A stretch of DNA of 64,000 nt from Sphingomonadaceae bacterium (lineage in GTDB: Bacteria > Pseudomonadota > Alphaproteobacteria > Sphingomonadales > Sphingomonadaceae): the NCBI GenBank assembly GCA_947453945.1, contig CANGJB010000010.1, forward strand, positions 1-64,000. Direction: 5' to 3'. A program made the position numbers and the translations under genes. The notes beneath the pieces are model-generated. The model did no database searches and was not told where the DNA came from. It saw only the letters and a list, made by a program, of their open reading frames with translations. The stretch's first letter is position 1; each line of letters starts with the position of its first letter. Of this stretch, positions 16,529-27,701 are shown piece after piece.

Positions 16529-17293
16529 CTACCGCAGCCCGATCAGCGAAATCTGCCGCCCATAGCCTGCCTCGCCCGCATGGGTGGCGCGGCGGAACGA
16601 ATAGAAGCGCTCGTCCTGCGCATAGGTGTCATCGCCCAACATGGCGACTGTGCCGACGCCGAACCCGGCGAGACGGGCGGCGACATAGCCTTCGAGATCG
16701 AACCAACTGTGCCCGGCGCGTCCGGCCTTGAAGAAGCGTTCGGTGTCGGGATCGCTGGCCGTGAACCGCACTTCGAAGGCGGCATCCACTTCGTAGCTCG
16801 CCTGCGCGATGCATGGGCCGACAACGGCGGCGATGCGCGCGCGGTCTGCGCCGAGGGCTTCCATTGCCTCGATGGTGCGGTCGGTGACGCCGCCGATGGC
16901 GCCTTTCCACCCCGTATGGGCCGCGCCGATCACGCCGGCCTGAGGATCATGGAACAGCACCGGCGCGCAATCGGCGGTGAGCACGCCGAGGAGCAGGCCG
17001 GGCTGGCTGGTGACGAGCGCATCGGCTTTGGGGCGGTCTGCATCCGCCCACGGCGCGGTGACGGTCACCACATCGGGCGAATGGATCTGGAAGCAGGTGA
17101 GGAGGCACGCGCCCGGCAGCACCGCATCCCCGGCGCGGCGGCGGTTTTCGGCGGTGTGGGCGGGATCGTCCTCGCTGTAGCTGACGTTGAGCCCGGCGTG
17201 CAGGCCAGTACTCACCCCGCCGCGACGGCCGAGGAAGCCATGCGCAGCGCCTGCCAGCGCGGCGTGGGTCAGGGCTTCGACAGGGCCGCTCAT
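16529..17293 (-). CDS. pgeF: Peptidoglycan editing factor PgeF (laccase-domain, YfiH/RlmL-like)
   Basis: Multicopper-oxidase-like fold protein of the YfiH/DUF152 family, known in E. coli as PgeF, which removes L-Ser-containing errors from peptidoglycan precursors. Metal-binding motifs are visible: FQIHSPDVV, LTADCAPVLF (Cys) and GAAHTGWKGA (His). 254 residues from ATG 17293. The family is also described as purine nucleoside phosphorylase or polyphenol oxidase, so the exact activity is uncertain. It starts 11 bases after pepN ends, so co-transcription is likely. Confidence 0.88.
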   Translation of the reverse strand: MSGPVEALTHAALAGAAHGFLGRRGGVSTGLHAGLNVSYSEDDPAHTAENRRRAGDAVLPGACLLTCFQIHSPDVVTVTAPWADADRPKADALVTSQPGLLLGVLTADCAPVLFHDPQAGVIGAAHTGWKGAIGGVTDRTIEAMEALGADRARIAAVVGPCIAQASYEVDAAFEVRFTASDPDTERFFKAGRAGHSWFDLEGYVAARLAGFGVGTVAMLGDDTYAQDERFYSFRRATHAGEAGYGRQISLIGLR

Positions 17294-17303
17294 CCCCAAC
17301 CCC

Positions 17304-19937
17304 TTATCCATCCAGGCTCTTGCCCACCTGTTCGCGCACATCGCGCGAGAGGCCGGGCTGGGCAGCGATCCGCTCCAGTTCGGCGCGCATCAAGGCGGCG
17401 CGCGCGGGTTCCATCCGGCGCCAGCGGCCCAGCGGCGGCACGAAGCGCGCGGCGATATTGCCGTTGATCGGATCGAGCTTGAGGATCAGATCGGCGATCA
17501 TGCGGTAGCCCGCGCCGCTTGGCCCATGGAACGCCTGCGGATTGGCGGCGAAGGCCATATAGAGTGCGCGGACGCGGTTGGGGTTGGTCAGCGTGAAGTC
17601 CGCGTGATCGGCCAGCGCGGTGACATGCGCCAGCGTATCGGGGTGGAGCGCGCCGGCTTGGATCGAGAACCACTTGTCGATCACCAGCGCATTGTCGGCA
17701 AAGCGCGCGTGAAAATCGGCGAGCGCGGCGCGGCGGGCCGCATCGCAATCGGCGGCGGCGATCCCGGCCAGCACCATGAGCGCGCCCTGCCGGTCGGTCA
17801 TGTTGTCCGCCGCGTCGTATTGCGCCTTGGCGCGGCGCGCGGCTTCGGCGGGATCGCTGGCGGCGAGATAGACGAGGGCCTGCGTCTTGAGCTTGCGCGC
17901 GCCGCGCGCGGCGGCCTCAAGGCTGTAGGGCACCGCGCTGCAGCGATCATGGAGCGCGTGCCACTGGGCGGCAAGCTCTGTGCCGAGCCAGCGCTTGAGC
18001 GCCTCGCGCTCGGCGTGGATGCGCGAAGGGTCCGCCGTGGCAAGCTGCTCTGCGATATAGCCTTCGCCGGGGAGGATCAGGAGCTCGCCGCGCATCAGAT
18101 CGTCGAGCGCCTTGTCGGCGAGGACGGCGGCGTAGACCGCGCCAATCGCGGCAAGGCCCTCGGCGCGTGCGGCTTCGGTCATGTCGCCCGAAACGGCAGC
18201 GACAAGGTGGCGGACCATGAGCTGCTGCATCGCCTCATACCGCGCGAAGGGATCATCATCGTGCGCCGCAAGGAACACGAGGTCGGCCGTCGGCATGGGC
18301 ATGTCGATGGCGACCGGAGCTGAAAAGCCGCGGTTGATCGAAAGCACGGGCGGCTGCGCAAAGCCGGGAAAGGTGAAGGTCTGCTCGGCTTCGGTGAGGA
18401 CGAGAAGCTGCTCTCCGCCGTGCTTGCCAGTGGTCCGGTCGAACAGCGCGGTGCGCAGCGGGATCACCATCGGCTGCTTGTCCGGCTGGCCGGTGGTGGC
18501 GGGCACGGTCTGCGTCAGCATGAGCGTGGCCGTATCGCCGGTGTGGGTGAGCGTTGCGGCCAGGCGCGGGGTGCCGGCTTGTTCGTACCAGCGTCGGAAC
18601 TGCTTGAGGTCGAGCCCGGCGCCGTCTTCGATGGAGCGGACGAAATCCTCGCAGGTTGCTGCCTCGCCATCGTGGCGGTCGAAGTAGAGGTCGGTGCCTG
18701 CGCGGAACCGCTCAGGCCCTGCCAGCACGGTCATCATGCGGATGACCTCGGCGCCCTTGTTATAGACTGTCGCAGTGTAGAAGTTGCTGATTTCCTGATA
18801 GGAATCAGGCCGGATCGGATGCGCGAGCGGGCCCGAATCCTCTGGAAACTGGGCCGCGCGCAGGATGCGGACGTCTTCGATCCGCTTGACCGGGGCCGAG
18901 CCCATGTCGGCGCTGAACTGCTGGTCGCGCAGCACGGTGAAGCCTTCCTTGAGGCTCAGCTGGAACCAGTCGCGGCAGGTGACGCGGTTGCCCGACCAGT
19001 TGTGGAAGTACTCGTGCGCGACGACGCCTTCGATGGCGTCATAGTCGCCATCGGTCGCGGTTTCCGGGTCGGCGAGGATGTAGCGCGTGTTGAAGACGTT
19101 GAGGCCTTTGTTCTCCATCGCGCCCGCATTGAAATCGGCCACCGCGACGATGTTGAACAAGTCTAGATCGTATTCGCGGCCATAGACCCCCTCGTCCCAG
19201 CGCATCGAATCGATGAGTGCTTTCATCGCGTGGCCGGTGCGAGTCTCGTCCCCGGCGCGGACATAGATCGCAAGATCGACCTTGCGGCCGGAACTTGTGG
19301 TGAAGCTATCGCGCGAGGCGACGAGATCGCCCGCGACAAGCGCGAAGAGGTAGGAGGGCTTGGGCCAGGGATCGTGCCATTCGGCCCAATGCCAGCCTTC
19401 GGGCGTGCCGTCGGCGCTCTCGCCGCTCGCGACCGGATTGCCGTTGGAGAGGAGGACGGGGAAGGCCGCCTTGTCGCCCGCCATGCGCACGGTGTAGCGG
19501 CTCAGCACATCGGGCCGATCCGGGAAGAAGGTGATGCGGCGGAAACCTTCGGCCTCGCATTGGGTGCAGAGCATGCCGTTCGAGGCATAGAGGCCGGAAA
19601 GCTGGGTGTTGGCGGCGGGGTCGATCACCGTCTCGATGGTCACCGTGTGGCGCTTGCCGGCAAGCGCAATCACCAGGCTGCTGCCCTCCATGTGCCAATC
19701 ATTGTGCGCGGCGCCATCGACCAGCACGCTGCTGGCCGTGATGCCATCGCCATCAAGCCGCAGCGGGCCGGACGCCTCACCATTGCGCTCTACCACCAGA
19801 TCGGCGCGCACGCGCGTGGCGGTGAGCGAGAGCGCGAAATCGAGGGCGATTTCGGGCACAAGCCATTCGGGCGGCCTGTAATCGGCGCGCTGGATCACGG
19901 TGGCGGGAAGGGCGGGGGTGCTGGAAAGATCGTTCAT
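17304..19937 (-). CDS. pepN: Aminopeptidase N (M1)
   Basis: Cytosolic zinc aminopeptidase that trims N-terminal residues from peptides. 877 residues from ATG 19937, the usual length of the bacterial PepN branch. Substrate-anchoring GAMEN is at residues 272-276. The zinc site is HEYFH (H308-H312) with E331 as third ligand. The C-terminal DUF3458 domain and helical repeats are present. A longer upstream frame adds only a low-complexity leader and is rejected. It is divergent from the M48 protease gene across about 160 bases. Confidence 0.96.
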   Translation of the reverse strand: MNDLSSTPALPATVIQRADYRPPEWLVPEIALDFALSLTATRVRADLVVERNGEASGPLRLDGDGITASSVLVDGAAHNDWHMEGSSLVIALAGKRHTVTIETVIDPAANTQLSGLYASNGMLCTQCEAEGFRRITFFPDRPDVLSRYTVRMAGDKAAFPVLLSNGNPVASGESADGTPEGWHWAEWHDPWPKPSYLFALVAGDLVASRDSFTTSSGRKVDLAIYVRAGDETRTGHAMKALIDSMRWDEGVYGREYDLDLFNIVAVADFNAGAMENKGLNVFNTRYILADPETATDGDYDAIEGVVAHEYFHNWSGNRVTCRDWFQLSLKEGFTVLRDQQFSADMGSAPVKRIEDVRILRAAQFPEDSGPLAHPIRPDSYQEISNFYTATVYNKGAEVIRMMTVLAGPERFRAGTDLYFDRHDGEAATCEDFVRSIEDGAGLDLKQFRRWYEQAGTPRLAATLTHTGDTATLMLTQTVPATTGQPDKQPMVIPLRTALFDRTTGKHGGEQLLVLTEAEQTFTFPGFAQPPVLSINRGFSAPVAIDMPMPTADLVFLAAHDDDPFARYEAMQQLMVRHLVAAVSGDMTEAARAEGLAAIGAVYAAVLADKALDDLMRGELLILPGEGYIAEQLATADPSRIHAEREALKRWLGTELAAQWHALHDRCSAVPYSLEAAARGARKLKTQALVYLAASDPAEAARRAKAQYDAADNMTDRQGALMVLAGIAAADCDAARRAALADFHARFADNALVIDKWFSIQAGALHPDTLAHVTALADHADFTLTNPNRVRALYMAFAANPQAFHGPSGAGYRMIADLILKLDPINGNIAARFVPPLGRWRRMEPARAALMRAELERIAAQPGLSRDVREQVGKSLDG

Positions 19938-20096
19938 GGCCCCAATGTAGGGAGCCTTCGCCCACGCGAAAGCGCAAAATCGGCGGGCCTTCAAATGTCT
20001 TGTCGCAAAACACCGCGGCAAGAGCGCTTGACGGGGCGGCGACCGGGCCGCACCCATGGCACAGCCGCAACGGGCAAAGGAACGGGGTCGCACGCC

Positions 20097-21386
20097 ATGC
20101 TGCTAGCAAGACTGATTGCATTTGCTGTTTTGGGGCTTCTGGCGACTGCGCCGGGCCTCGCCCACGCCGCCACATTCGATGTTGATCATGCCACGCAGCT
20201 CTGGCTGGCAACACTGAGCGCCCCTGCGAAGGCGCGGTCCGACGCCTACTTCGAAGGCGGCGAGTGGCTGGCGCTGTGGGGCACCCTGTTCTCGCTCGCC
20301 ATTTGCTGGTTTCTGCTGCGCGTGCGGCTGCTTGCCAAGGTGCGGGACGCGATGCACCGGCGCGGTTGGCGGCCGTGGCTGGGGCTGCTGGCCTGCGCGC
20401 TGGTGTTCATTGCCGTGGATACGCTGCTGAGCCTGCCTTGGAGCTTCTACACAGGCTATCTGCGCGAGCGGCAATATGGGCTGATGAACCAGTCTGTGGC
20501 AGCCTGGCTGGGCGATCAGGCCATCGGCCTCGTGCTCGGCGCGGTAACGGGCAGCCTGCTGCTGCTGGTGATCTATGCGGTGATCCGCAAGTATCCGAAG
20601 CACTGGTGGCTGATCGGCACCGGGGTGGTGGGCATAGCGATCTCGTTCCTCGTGCTGATCACGCCGGTGTTCATCGTGCCGCTGTTCAACACCCAGTCCG
20701 AACTGCCGGACGGGCCGGTGCGGGCGCGCGTGGTCGCGATGGCGAAGGCCTACAATGTGCCGTCAGAGCACATCTACCTCGTCGATGCCTCGCGGCAGTC
20801 TGACCGCATCTCCGCCAATGTTTCGGGTATTGGCCCGACGATCCGCATCTCGCTCAACGACAACCTGCTGAAGAAGACCAGCGAGGCGGAAACTGCGGCG
20901 GTGATGGGGCATGAACTGGGCCACTATGTGCTGGGGCATGTGTGGCGGACGGTCATTGTGCTGACGCTGCTGATGGGGCTGCTTCTGTGGCTGGCTTCGC
21001 GGATCGCACCGGCGCTGATCCGCCATAGCGGGCAGCGGTGGGATGTGCGCGGGCTCAGCGATCCAGCCTCGCTGCCGGTGCTGGCGGGCGTGCTGAGCGT
21101 GCTCTCGCTGCTGGCGACGCCGCTCACCAACACGCTGATCCGGGTCGATGAAAGCGAGGCCGATGCATTCGGGCTTGATGCGGCGCGCGAGCCCGATGGC
21201 TTTGCCTCATCGGCGATGAAGCTTTCGGCCTATCGCAAGATCACGCCGGGGCCGCTGGAGGAAATGCTGTTTTTCGATCACCCATCAGGCCAGACGCGGG
21301 TGCGCATGGCGATGCAGTGGAAGAAGGACCACGTGCCGGGCGCGACCGAAGTGGTGCCGCCGCCTCTTCCTGATCCCAAACCGTGA
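20097..21386 (+). CDS. M48 metalloprotease, Ste24/CAAX-protease-like
   Basis: Integral-membrane zinc protease. 429 residues from ATG 20097 with signal-like helix 1, four or more further membrane spans (about residues 57-75, 98-115, 143-160, 172-195), then the catalytic domain. The zinc site is HELGH at H272-H276, with the third ligand Glu in DESEADAFG. The M48_N plus M48 layout matches eukaryotic Ste24 CAAX protease. In bacteria the substrates are mostly unknown and a role in membrane-protein quality control is likely. Its stop overlaps the next start as GTGA. Confidence 0.9.
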   Translation: MLLARLIAFAVLGLLATAPGLAHAATFDVDHATQLWLATLSAPAKARSDAYFEGGEWLALWGTLFSLAICWFLLRVRLLAKVRDAMHRRGWRPWLGLLACALVFIAVDTLLSLPWSFYTGYLRERQYGLMNQSVAAWLGDQAIGLVLGAVTGSLLLLVIYAVIRKYPKHWWLIGTGVVGIAISFLVLITPVFIVPLFNTQSELPDGPVRARVVAMAKAYNVPSEHIYLVDASRQSDRISANVSGIGPTIRISLNDNLLKKTSEAETAAVMGHELGHYVLGHVWRTVIVLTLLMGLLLWLASRIAPALIRHSGQRWDVRGLSDPASLPVLAGVLSVLSLLATPLTNTLIRVDESEADAFGLDAAREPDGFASSAMKLSAYRKITPGPLEEMLFFDHPSGQTRVRMAMQWKKDHVPGATEVVPPPLPDPKP

Positions 21387-22228
21387 ACCTCTTCATCTTC
21401 GGCATGGGCTACACCTCCAAGGTGATCGCGGCGCGGCTGCGCGCAGCGGGCTGGGAAGTGAGCGGTACGGGGCGTGAGGGGACGGTGCGGTTTGAGGACC
21501 GGGAGGCTGTGCTGGCCGCGCTGGCCGGGGCGAGCCATGTGCTGTCGTCGGTCCCTCCGGCGCGCGAGGGCGGCGATCCTGTGCTCGATGCTTATGCGAA
21601 GGCGCTGACGGCGACGCCTGCCAAGTGGATCGGGTATCTCTCTTCAACCGGGGTCTATGGCGATACCGGCGGGGCATGGGTTGATGAAACAGCTGAAGTC
21701 GGCACCGGGCGGCGTTCGGCGCGGACTTCGGCAGACCTTGCCTGGCAGGCCCTGGATGATCGGGTCCGCGTGTTCCGCCTGCCGGGCATCTATGGCCCCG
21801 GGCGCAGCGCGCTGGACCGGGTGCGCGAGGGGGTGGCCAAGCGGATCGCACTGGAGAACCAGGTGTTCAGCCGGGTCCATGTCGAGGATATTGCCGGCGG
21901 GGTGATTGCAGGGCTGGACGGGCCAGCCGGGGTCTACAACCTTTCGGATGACGAGCCTTCGAGCCAGAACGTGGTGATCGAGGAAGCAGCGCGGCTAATG
22001 GGCCGCGCGCCGCCGCGGATGCAGACGCTGGAAGAGGCTGCGCTCTCGCCCATGGCGCTGGCGTTCTATGCCGAGAACCGGCGCGTCGCCAACGGCAAGG
22101 CGAAGCGCGTACTCGGCTGGCGGCTGCGCTATCCCACTTACCGCGAGGGGTTGCGCGCCCTTAGTGCAACGACCAGCCCGATCATCGCCAGCGTTGCGCC
22201 CGCACCGGCCAGAAGCGACCAGCGGTAA
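21383..22228 (+). CDS. SDR-family NAD-dependent epimerase-like protein (YeeZ-like)
   Basis: Starts at GTG 21383 inside the M48 stop (GTGA overlap). An atypical SDR with nucleotide motif FGMGYTSKV and central YLSSTGVYGD and RLPGIYGPGR segments, like YeeZ and related sugar-epimerase-fold proteins. The usual active-site Tyr-Lys pair is not clear. The reaction is unknown. The frame runs 91 bases into the convergent EamA gene, giving a tail of about 27 residues (from ALSATTSP onward) beyond the normal family end at YREGLRAL. Confidence 0.82.
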   Translation: MNLFIFGMGYTSKVIAARLRAAGWEVSGTGREGTVRFEDREAVLAALAGASHVLSSVPPAREGGDPVLDAYAKALTATPAKWIGYLSSTGVYGDTGGAWVDETAEVGTGRRSARTSADLAWQALDDRVRVFRLPGIYGPGRSALDRVREGVAKRIALENQVFSRVHVEDIAGGVIAGLDGPAGVYNLSDDEPSSQNVVIEEAARLMGRAPPRMQTLEEAALSPMALAFYAENRRVANGKAKRVLGWRLRYPTYREGLRALSATTSPIIASVAPAPARSDQR

Positions 22229-23076
22229 CCCTCGAACACGGTCGAGATCAGCATCGCGACGACGGGAACCAGCACGCCGTTGTAGGCCGCACGGCCCGGG
22301 CCAAGTGCGCGCAACAGGCCGTTGTACATCGGGAAGGTGACCACGGTGCCGACGATGGCGAGATAGGCGGCCCCGCCAGCGTAGGAGAGCGTCCAATCAA
22401 AGCGCGGCGGGCCGGAGAGGATCCACGCTATCGTGCCATCGACACATGCGCCGATCAGCATGGCCCAGGCGAGCAAGGTCGGCACCGGCTGGCCGCGCGC
22501 TGCGGGGCTGGCTTGCACCACATTGCCGACAGAGGCGAACAGCAGCGCGGTCATCACCATCAGCCCGCCGATGATGACTTTGGCGCCCATCGCGTTGTTT
22601 TGCGCCAGCGCGATGCGATATTCGTGCAGCATTAGCAGCCCGATGCCGGCAAGCGCGATGGCTGTGCCGATCATGAAGCCCTTGGTGATGCGCTGGCCAA
22701 GGAAGATGCGCGAGAGCACCGTGTTGGGCACCAACAGCAGTGCGAAGAGCACTGCGACGAGGCCCGAGGTGACATACTGTTCGGAGCGGTAGACGAACTG
22801 GAAGTTGAGGCTGAACACGCTGCAGCCCATGACTGCGGCGACCATCAGACCGCGTTTGTCCAGCACCAGCGGCAGGCGCTTGAACGCGGCGAACGCGAAC
22901 ATGCCGATCGCTGCGCCGGTGAAGCGCCAGGTCACCGACCAGCTCGGCGGTACATCGCCCAGCTGATATTTGATCGCGATCCACGTCGAGCCCCAGATCA
23001 GCGCGGTGACGAGGAAGGGCACGAGGATGCGTGCCTCAAGGAACCGGGCCTCTCCCGGCAGGTGATCGCTGCTCAC
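22138..23076 (-). CDS. EamA-domain (DMT superfamily) transporter
   Basis: Ten-helix inner-membrane exporter of the drug/metabolite transporter group, 312 residues, with two EamA repeats. WGSTWIAIK near the N-terminus is typical. The start GTG 23076 overlaps the threonine aldolase stop (GTGA), so the two are coupled. Exporters of this family often carry amino acids or related metabolites, which would fit the aldolase neighbour, but the substrate cannot be deduced. The last 91 bases overlap the convergent SDR gene. Confidence 0.88.
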   Translation of the reverse strand: MSSDHLPGEARFLEARILVPFLVTALIWGSTWIAIKYQLGDVPPSWSVTWRFTGAAIGMFAFAAFKRLPLVLDKRGLMVAAVMGCSVFSLNFQFVYRSEQYVTSGLVAVLFALLLVPNTVLSRIFLGQRITKGFMIGTAIALAGIGLLMLHEYRIALAQNNAMGAKVIIGGLMVMTALLFASVGNVVQASPAARGQPVPTLLAWAMLIGACVDGTIAWILSGPPRFDWTLSYAGGAAYLAIVGTVVTFPMYNGLLRALGPGRAAYNGVLVPVVAMLISTVFEGYRWSLLAGAGATLAMIGLVVALRARNPSR

Positions 23077-24089
23077 AGCGAAGCCAGCGCGCGGGCAAGT
23101 GCCGCAACTTCGTGCGCCGGGCTGCTCCACGATGTGACCAGGCGGGCGGCGCCGGGGGTTCCGGGCGGCGGGTTCCAGTCGTAGAAATCAAAGCCCTGCG
23201 CGCGAAGGGCGGCCTGCTCGGCGGGGTCAAGGATCACGAAGACCTCGTTCGCTTCCACGGCATGGATCAGGCGATCCCCGCAGGCGGCGGCGATTTCCTG
23301 CGCGGCGGCATTGGCGGCGCGCGCGTTTTCAAGCCAGAGATCGCGCTCGAGCATGGCGAGGATCTGCGCGGCGAGGTAGCGGCCCTTCGATTGCAGATGG
23401 CCTGCGCGCTTGCGGCGGAAGCGGACAACATCGACGAGATCGGGCGCGAAGAACACGATGGCTTCCGCGCTCATCCCGCCATTCTTGACGCAGCCGAAGG
23501 TGAGCGCATCGACGCCCGCGCGGACCGTGACCTCGGCTGGATCGCAGCCAAGGTGCGCCACGGCATTGGCAAAGCGCGCGCCGTCCATGTGGAGGCCGAA
23601 GGCGCGCGCCTTCGCTAGCGTGCCGATCGCGGCGACTTCCTGCGGCGTGTAGACCCGGCCGCATTCCGTCGCCTGCGTGATCGAGATCGCGTGGGGCTGG
23701 ACCTGGTGCACCCCGGGGCGGATCGCATCGAGCAGGGCCGTGATGGTGCCGTGCGTGAGCTTGGCGCCCTCACCTTCCGCCAGCAGCAACTTGGCGCCGT
23801 GGAGGAAGAAGCCGGGCGCGCCGCCCTCATCCATCTCGATATGCGCCTCGCGGTGGCAGACGACGCCGCCGTGCGGAGGGACCATCGCCGAAAGCGCGAG
23901 GCAATTGCCCGCCGTGCCGGTCGCCACCCAGAGCGCGGCGCAGGGCACGCCGAACAGATCCGAAAACGCCGCATCGAGCCGAGCGGAGAGCGCATCGCCA
24001 TCATAGGCGGTGTCCGGCGCATCGGCCGCCTGCATCGCGGCCCAGATGCGGGGGTGGACAGGGGCGGCGTTGTCGGAGAAGAACTTCAT
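23073..24089 (-). CDS. Low-specificity threonine aldolase family, PLP enzyme
   Basis: Fold-type I PLP enzyme of the beta-eliminating lyase/threonine aldolase family, splitting L-threonine to glycine and acetaldehyde. 338 residues from ATG 24089. MKFFSDNAAPVHP is the family N-terminus. The PLP-stacking His is in CHREAHIE, the PLP Asp in LHMDGARFANA, and the Schiff-base Lys is K202 (TFGCVKNGGM). Coupled by a GTGA overlap to an EamA exporter. Low-specificity versus other beta-hydroxy amino acids cannot be told from sequence. Confidence 0.92.
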   Translation of the reverse strand: MKFFSDNAAPVHPRIWAAMQAADAPDTAYDGDALSARLDAAFSDLFGVPCAALWVATGTAGNCLALSAMVPPHGGVVCHREAHIEMDEGGAPGFFLHGAKLLLAEGEGAKLTHGTITALLDAIRPGVHQVQPHAISITQATECGRVYTPQEVAAIGTLAKARAFGLHMDGARFANAVAHLGCDPAEVTVRAGVDALTFGCVKNGGMSAEAIVFFAPDLVDVVRFRRKRAGHLQSKGRYLAAQILAMLERDLWLENARAANAAAQEIAAACGDRLIHAVEANEVFVILDPAEQAALRAQGFDFYDWNPPPGTPGAARLVTSWSSPAHEVAALARALASL

Positions 24090-24159
24090 GCGGGGGGCCT
24101 TAGCGGGCGCGGCGCCAGTGTGGAAGTGAGCGTGAAAGTGAGCTTGGGAGCTAAGGGCC

Positions 24160-24450
24160 ATGGATGAACCGGTGATCACCCATCTCGATCAGGGCGCTGA
24201 AGGCGAATACCAGGCGCGCGTGGCAGATAGCGCCGCGTTCGGCCGGCTGACCTATGTGCGCCGGGGCAATGTGCTGACTGCGGAACACACGCTGGTCCCC
24301 ACTGAAATCGGCGGGCGCGGCATTGCCGGCAAGCTGGTGGAGGCGCTGGTGGCGGATGCGCGCATCCATGGCTGGAAGATCGTGCCCGAATGCAGCTATG
24401 TTGAGGCGGCGTTCAAGCGGCATCCCGATTGGGCGGATCTGCGGGCTTGA
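24160..24450 (+). CDS. GNAT-like N-acetyltransferase (YjdJ/PF14542 type)
   Basis: 96-residue short GNAT-fold protein of the PF14542 group. It has the strand ARVADSAAFGRLTYVRRGN, then the acetyl-CoA loop GGRGIAGKLVEALVADAR and the closing CSYVEAAFKRHPDW typical of this family. Substrate unknown. It is divergent from the threonine aldolase across about 70 bases and convergent with tRNA-Thr. Confidence 0.88.
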   Translation: MDEPVITHLDQGAEGEYQARVADSAAFGRLTYVRRGNVLTAEHTLVPTEIGGRGIAGKLVEALVADARIHGWKIVPECSYVEAAFKRHPDWADLRA

Positions 24451-24502
24451 GGCTGGCGCGCGTCCCACAGATCAAGGTTTCCTTGGCCGTGGCGGCCGGA
24501 AA

Positions 24503-24577
<75 letters not shown>

Positions 24578-24701
24578 ACACCATTTCCGCATGCCCAGCG
24601 CTCGGCAAAGCCGGAGCGGGCAGGGGCGCGCTTTGGCGGTGAGGTCTGCATTTGTCAAGCAAGGCTTGCCGCACACCCCGGCGCGCGGCACAGAGGCTTT
24701 C

Positions 24702-24860
24702 ATGACCGAGCCGCGATCCAAACCTGGCGACAAGCCCGCGCTGACCCGCGAGGAGCGGCTGGCGCAGCGGCTGCGCGAGAACCTGCGGCTGCGCAAGGCG
24801 CAGGCCCGCGCGCTCGGCGAGCCCAAGGACCATGGGGCGGAACCTCCCGCCCAATCGTGA
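24702..24860 (+). CDS. Small basic helical protein, 52 residues
   Basis: ATG 24702 opens MTEPRSKPGDKPALTREER, followed by a long amphipathic, Arg/Lys-rich helix (LAQRLRENLRLRKAQARAL). The composition suggests a nucleic-acid- or ribosome-associated small protein. It sits just upstream of gpmA, separated by 87 bases. I believe similar peptides recur in sphingomonads but cannot verify that here. Confidence 0.6.
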   Translation: MTEPRSKPGDKPALTREERLAQRLRENLRLRKAQARALGEPKDHGAEPPAQS

Positions 24861-24947
24861 GCAGGGCTCTTTCCAAAGCGCCTCTTTCCAAAATGGCAGG
24901 CGGGCGCTAGGTCCGCGCCCTTGTCGACAAGCAGCAGCAGGACCGAA

Positions 24948-25634
24948 ATGCCCCGCCTGATCCTTATCCGCCACGGCCAATCGCAATGGAACCTTGAAAA
25001 CCGCTTCACCGGCTGGTGGGACGTGGACGTGACCGAAAAGGGTGCGGCCGAGGCCTTTGCCGCGGGCGAACTGCTGAAAGCCAAGGGCATTCTGCCGACC
25101 ACCGCGTTCACCTCGCTGCAGAAGCGCGCGATCAAGACGCTGCATCTGGCGCTGGAAGCCGCCGGGCGGATCTGGATTCCCGAGGACAAGGACTGGCGGC
25201 TCAACGAGCGGCACTATGGCGGGCTCACCGGGCTCGACAAGGCGGAGACGGCTGCGAAGCACGGCGAGGATCAGGTGAAGATCTGGCGGCGCAGCTTCGA
25301 TATTCCGCCGCCGCCGCTGGAAGCCGGCAGCGAGTTCGATCTCGCCAGCGACCCGCGCTATGCCGGGATCGACGTGCCGAACACCGAGAGCCTCAAGGAC
25401 ACGATCGCGCGTGTGCTGCCGTGCTGGGACGAGAAGATCGCCCCGGCACTGCGCAGCGGTGAGACGGTGATCGTTTCCGCGCACGGCAATTCGCTGCGCG
25501 CGCTGGTGAAGCACCTTTCGGGCATTTCGGACGCCGATATCACGGGCCTCGAGATCCCGACCGGGCAGCCGATTGTCTATGAACTGGATGACAGCCTCGC
25601 CGAAATCGAGCGCTACTACCTTTCGGAGCGCTGA
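24948..25634 (+). CDS. gpmA: 2,3-bisphosphoglycerate-dependent phosphoglycerate mutase
   Basis: Glycolytic interconversion of 3- and 2-phosphoglycerate through a phosphohistidine. 228 residues. The catalytic RHGQSQWN begins at R8 (H9 is phosphorylated). [27 protein letters not shown] and the second His in [15 protein letters not shown] are all intact. The start at ATG 24948 fits the family N-terminus [10 protein letters not shown]. Confidence 0.96.
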   Translation: MPRLILIRHGQSQWNLENRFTGWWDVDVTEKGAAEAFAAGELLKAKGILPTTAFTSLQKRAIKTLHLALEAAGRIWIPEDKDWRLNERHYGGLTGLDKAETAAKHGEDQVKIWRRSFDIPPPPLEAGSEFDLASDPRYAGIDVPNTESLKDTIARVLPCWDEKIAPALRSGETVIVSAHGNSLRALVKHLSGISDADITGLEIPTGQPIVYELDDSLAEIERYYLSER

Positions 25635-25664
25635 GGCGCTTCGGATAGAGAGGGGATGCAGGGG

Positions 25665-26153
25665 ATGAGTGAAGCCGCGCCGAAGGTCGCGATCGTCATG
25701 GGCAGCCAGTCTGACTGGGAGACCATGCAGAACGGCGCGGCTGTGCTGGAAAAGCTGGGTGTGGCGCATGAATGCCGCATCGTCTCCGCGCATCGCACGC
25801 CGGACCGGATGACGGCGTTCGCCAAAGGCGCGGCGGCCGCGGGCATTCAGGTGATCATTGCAGGCGCAGGCGGCGCGGCGCATCTTCCGGGCATGATCGC
25901 GGCGATGACGCATCTGCCTGTGCTCGGCGTGCCGGTGCAGTCCAAGGCGCTCAAGGGCCTCGATAGCCTGCTCTCCATCGTGCAGATGCCCGGCGGCATT
26001 CCGGTGGGCACGCTGGCCATCGGCGCAGCGGGGGCAACCAATGCGGCGCTGCTGGCGGCTTCGATCCTTGCGCTCAATGATCCCGCCCTGTCCGAGCGGC
26101 TGATTGCCTGGCGTGCGGCGCAGACGGCGTCCGTCGCCGAATTCCCGGTGTGA
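25665..26153 (+). CDS. purE: N5-carboxyaminoimidazole ribonucleotide mutase
   Basis: Rearranges N5-CAIR to CAIR in purine synthesis. 162 residues. The [10 protein letters not shown] motif, the SAHRTPDRM active-site loop (catalytic His) and [11 protein letters not shown] are diagnostic of class I PurE. ATG 25665 is chosen since AGGGG lies 9 bases upstream; ATG 25656 is in frame and possible. purK follows after 4 bases. Confidence 0.96.
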   Translation: MSEAAPKVAIVMGSQSDWETMQNGAAVLEKLGVAHECRIVSAHRTPDRMTAFAKGAAAAGIQVIIAGAGGAAHLPGMIAAMTHLPVLGVPVQSKALKGLDSLLSIVQMPGGIPVGTLAIGAAGATNAALLAASILALNDPALSERLIAWRAAQTASVAEFPV

Positions 26154-26157
26154 TGGC

Positions 26158-27700
<1,543 letters not shown>

Positions 27701-27701
<1 letters not shown>

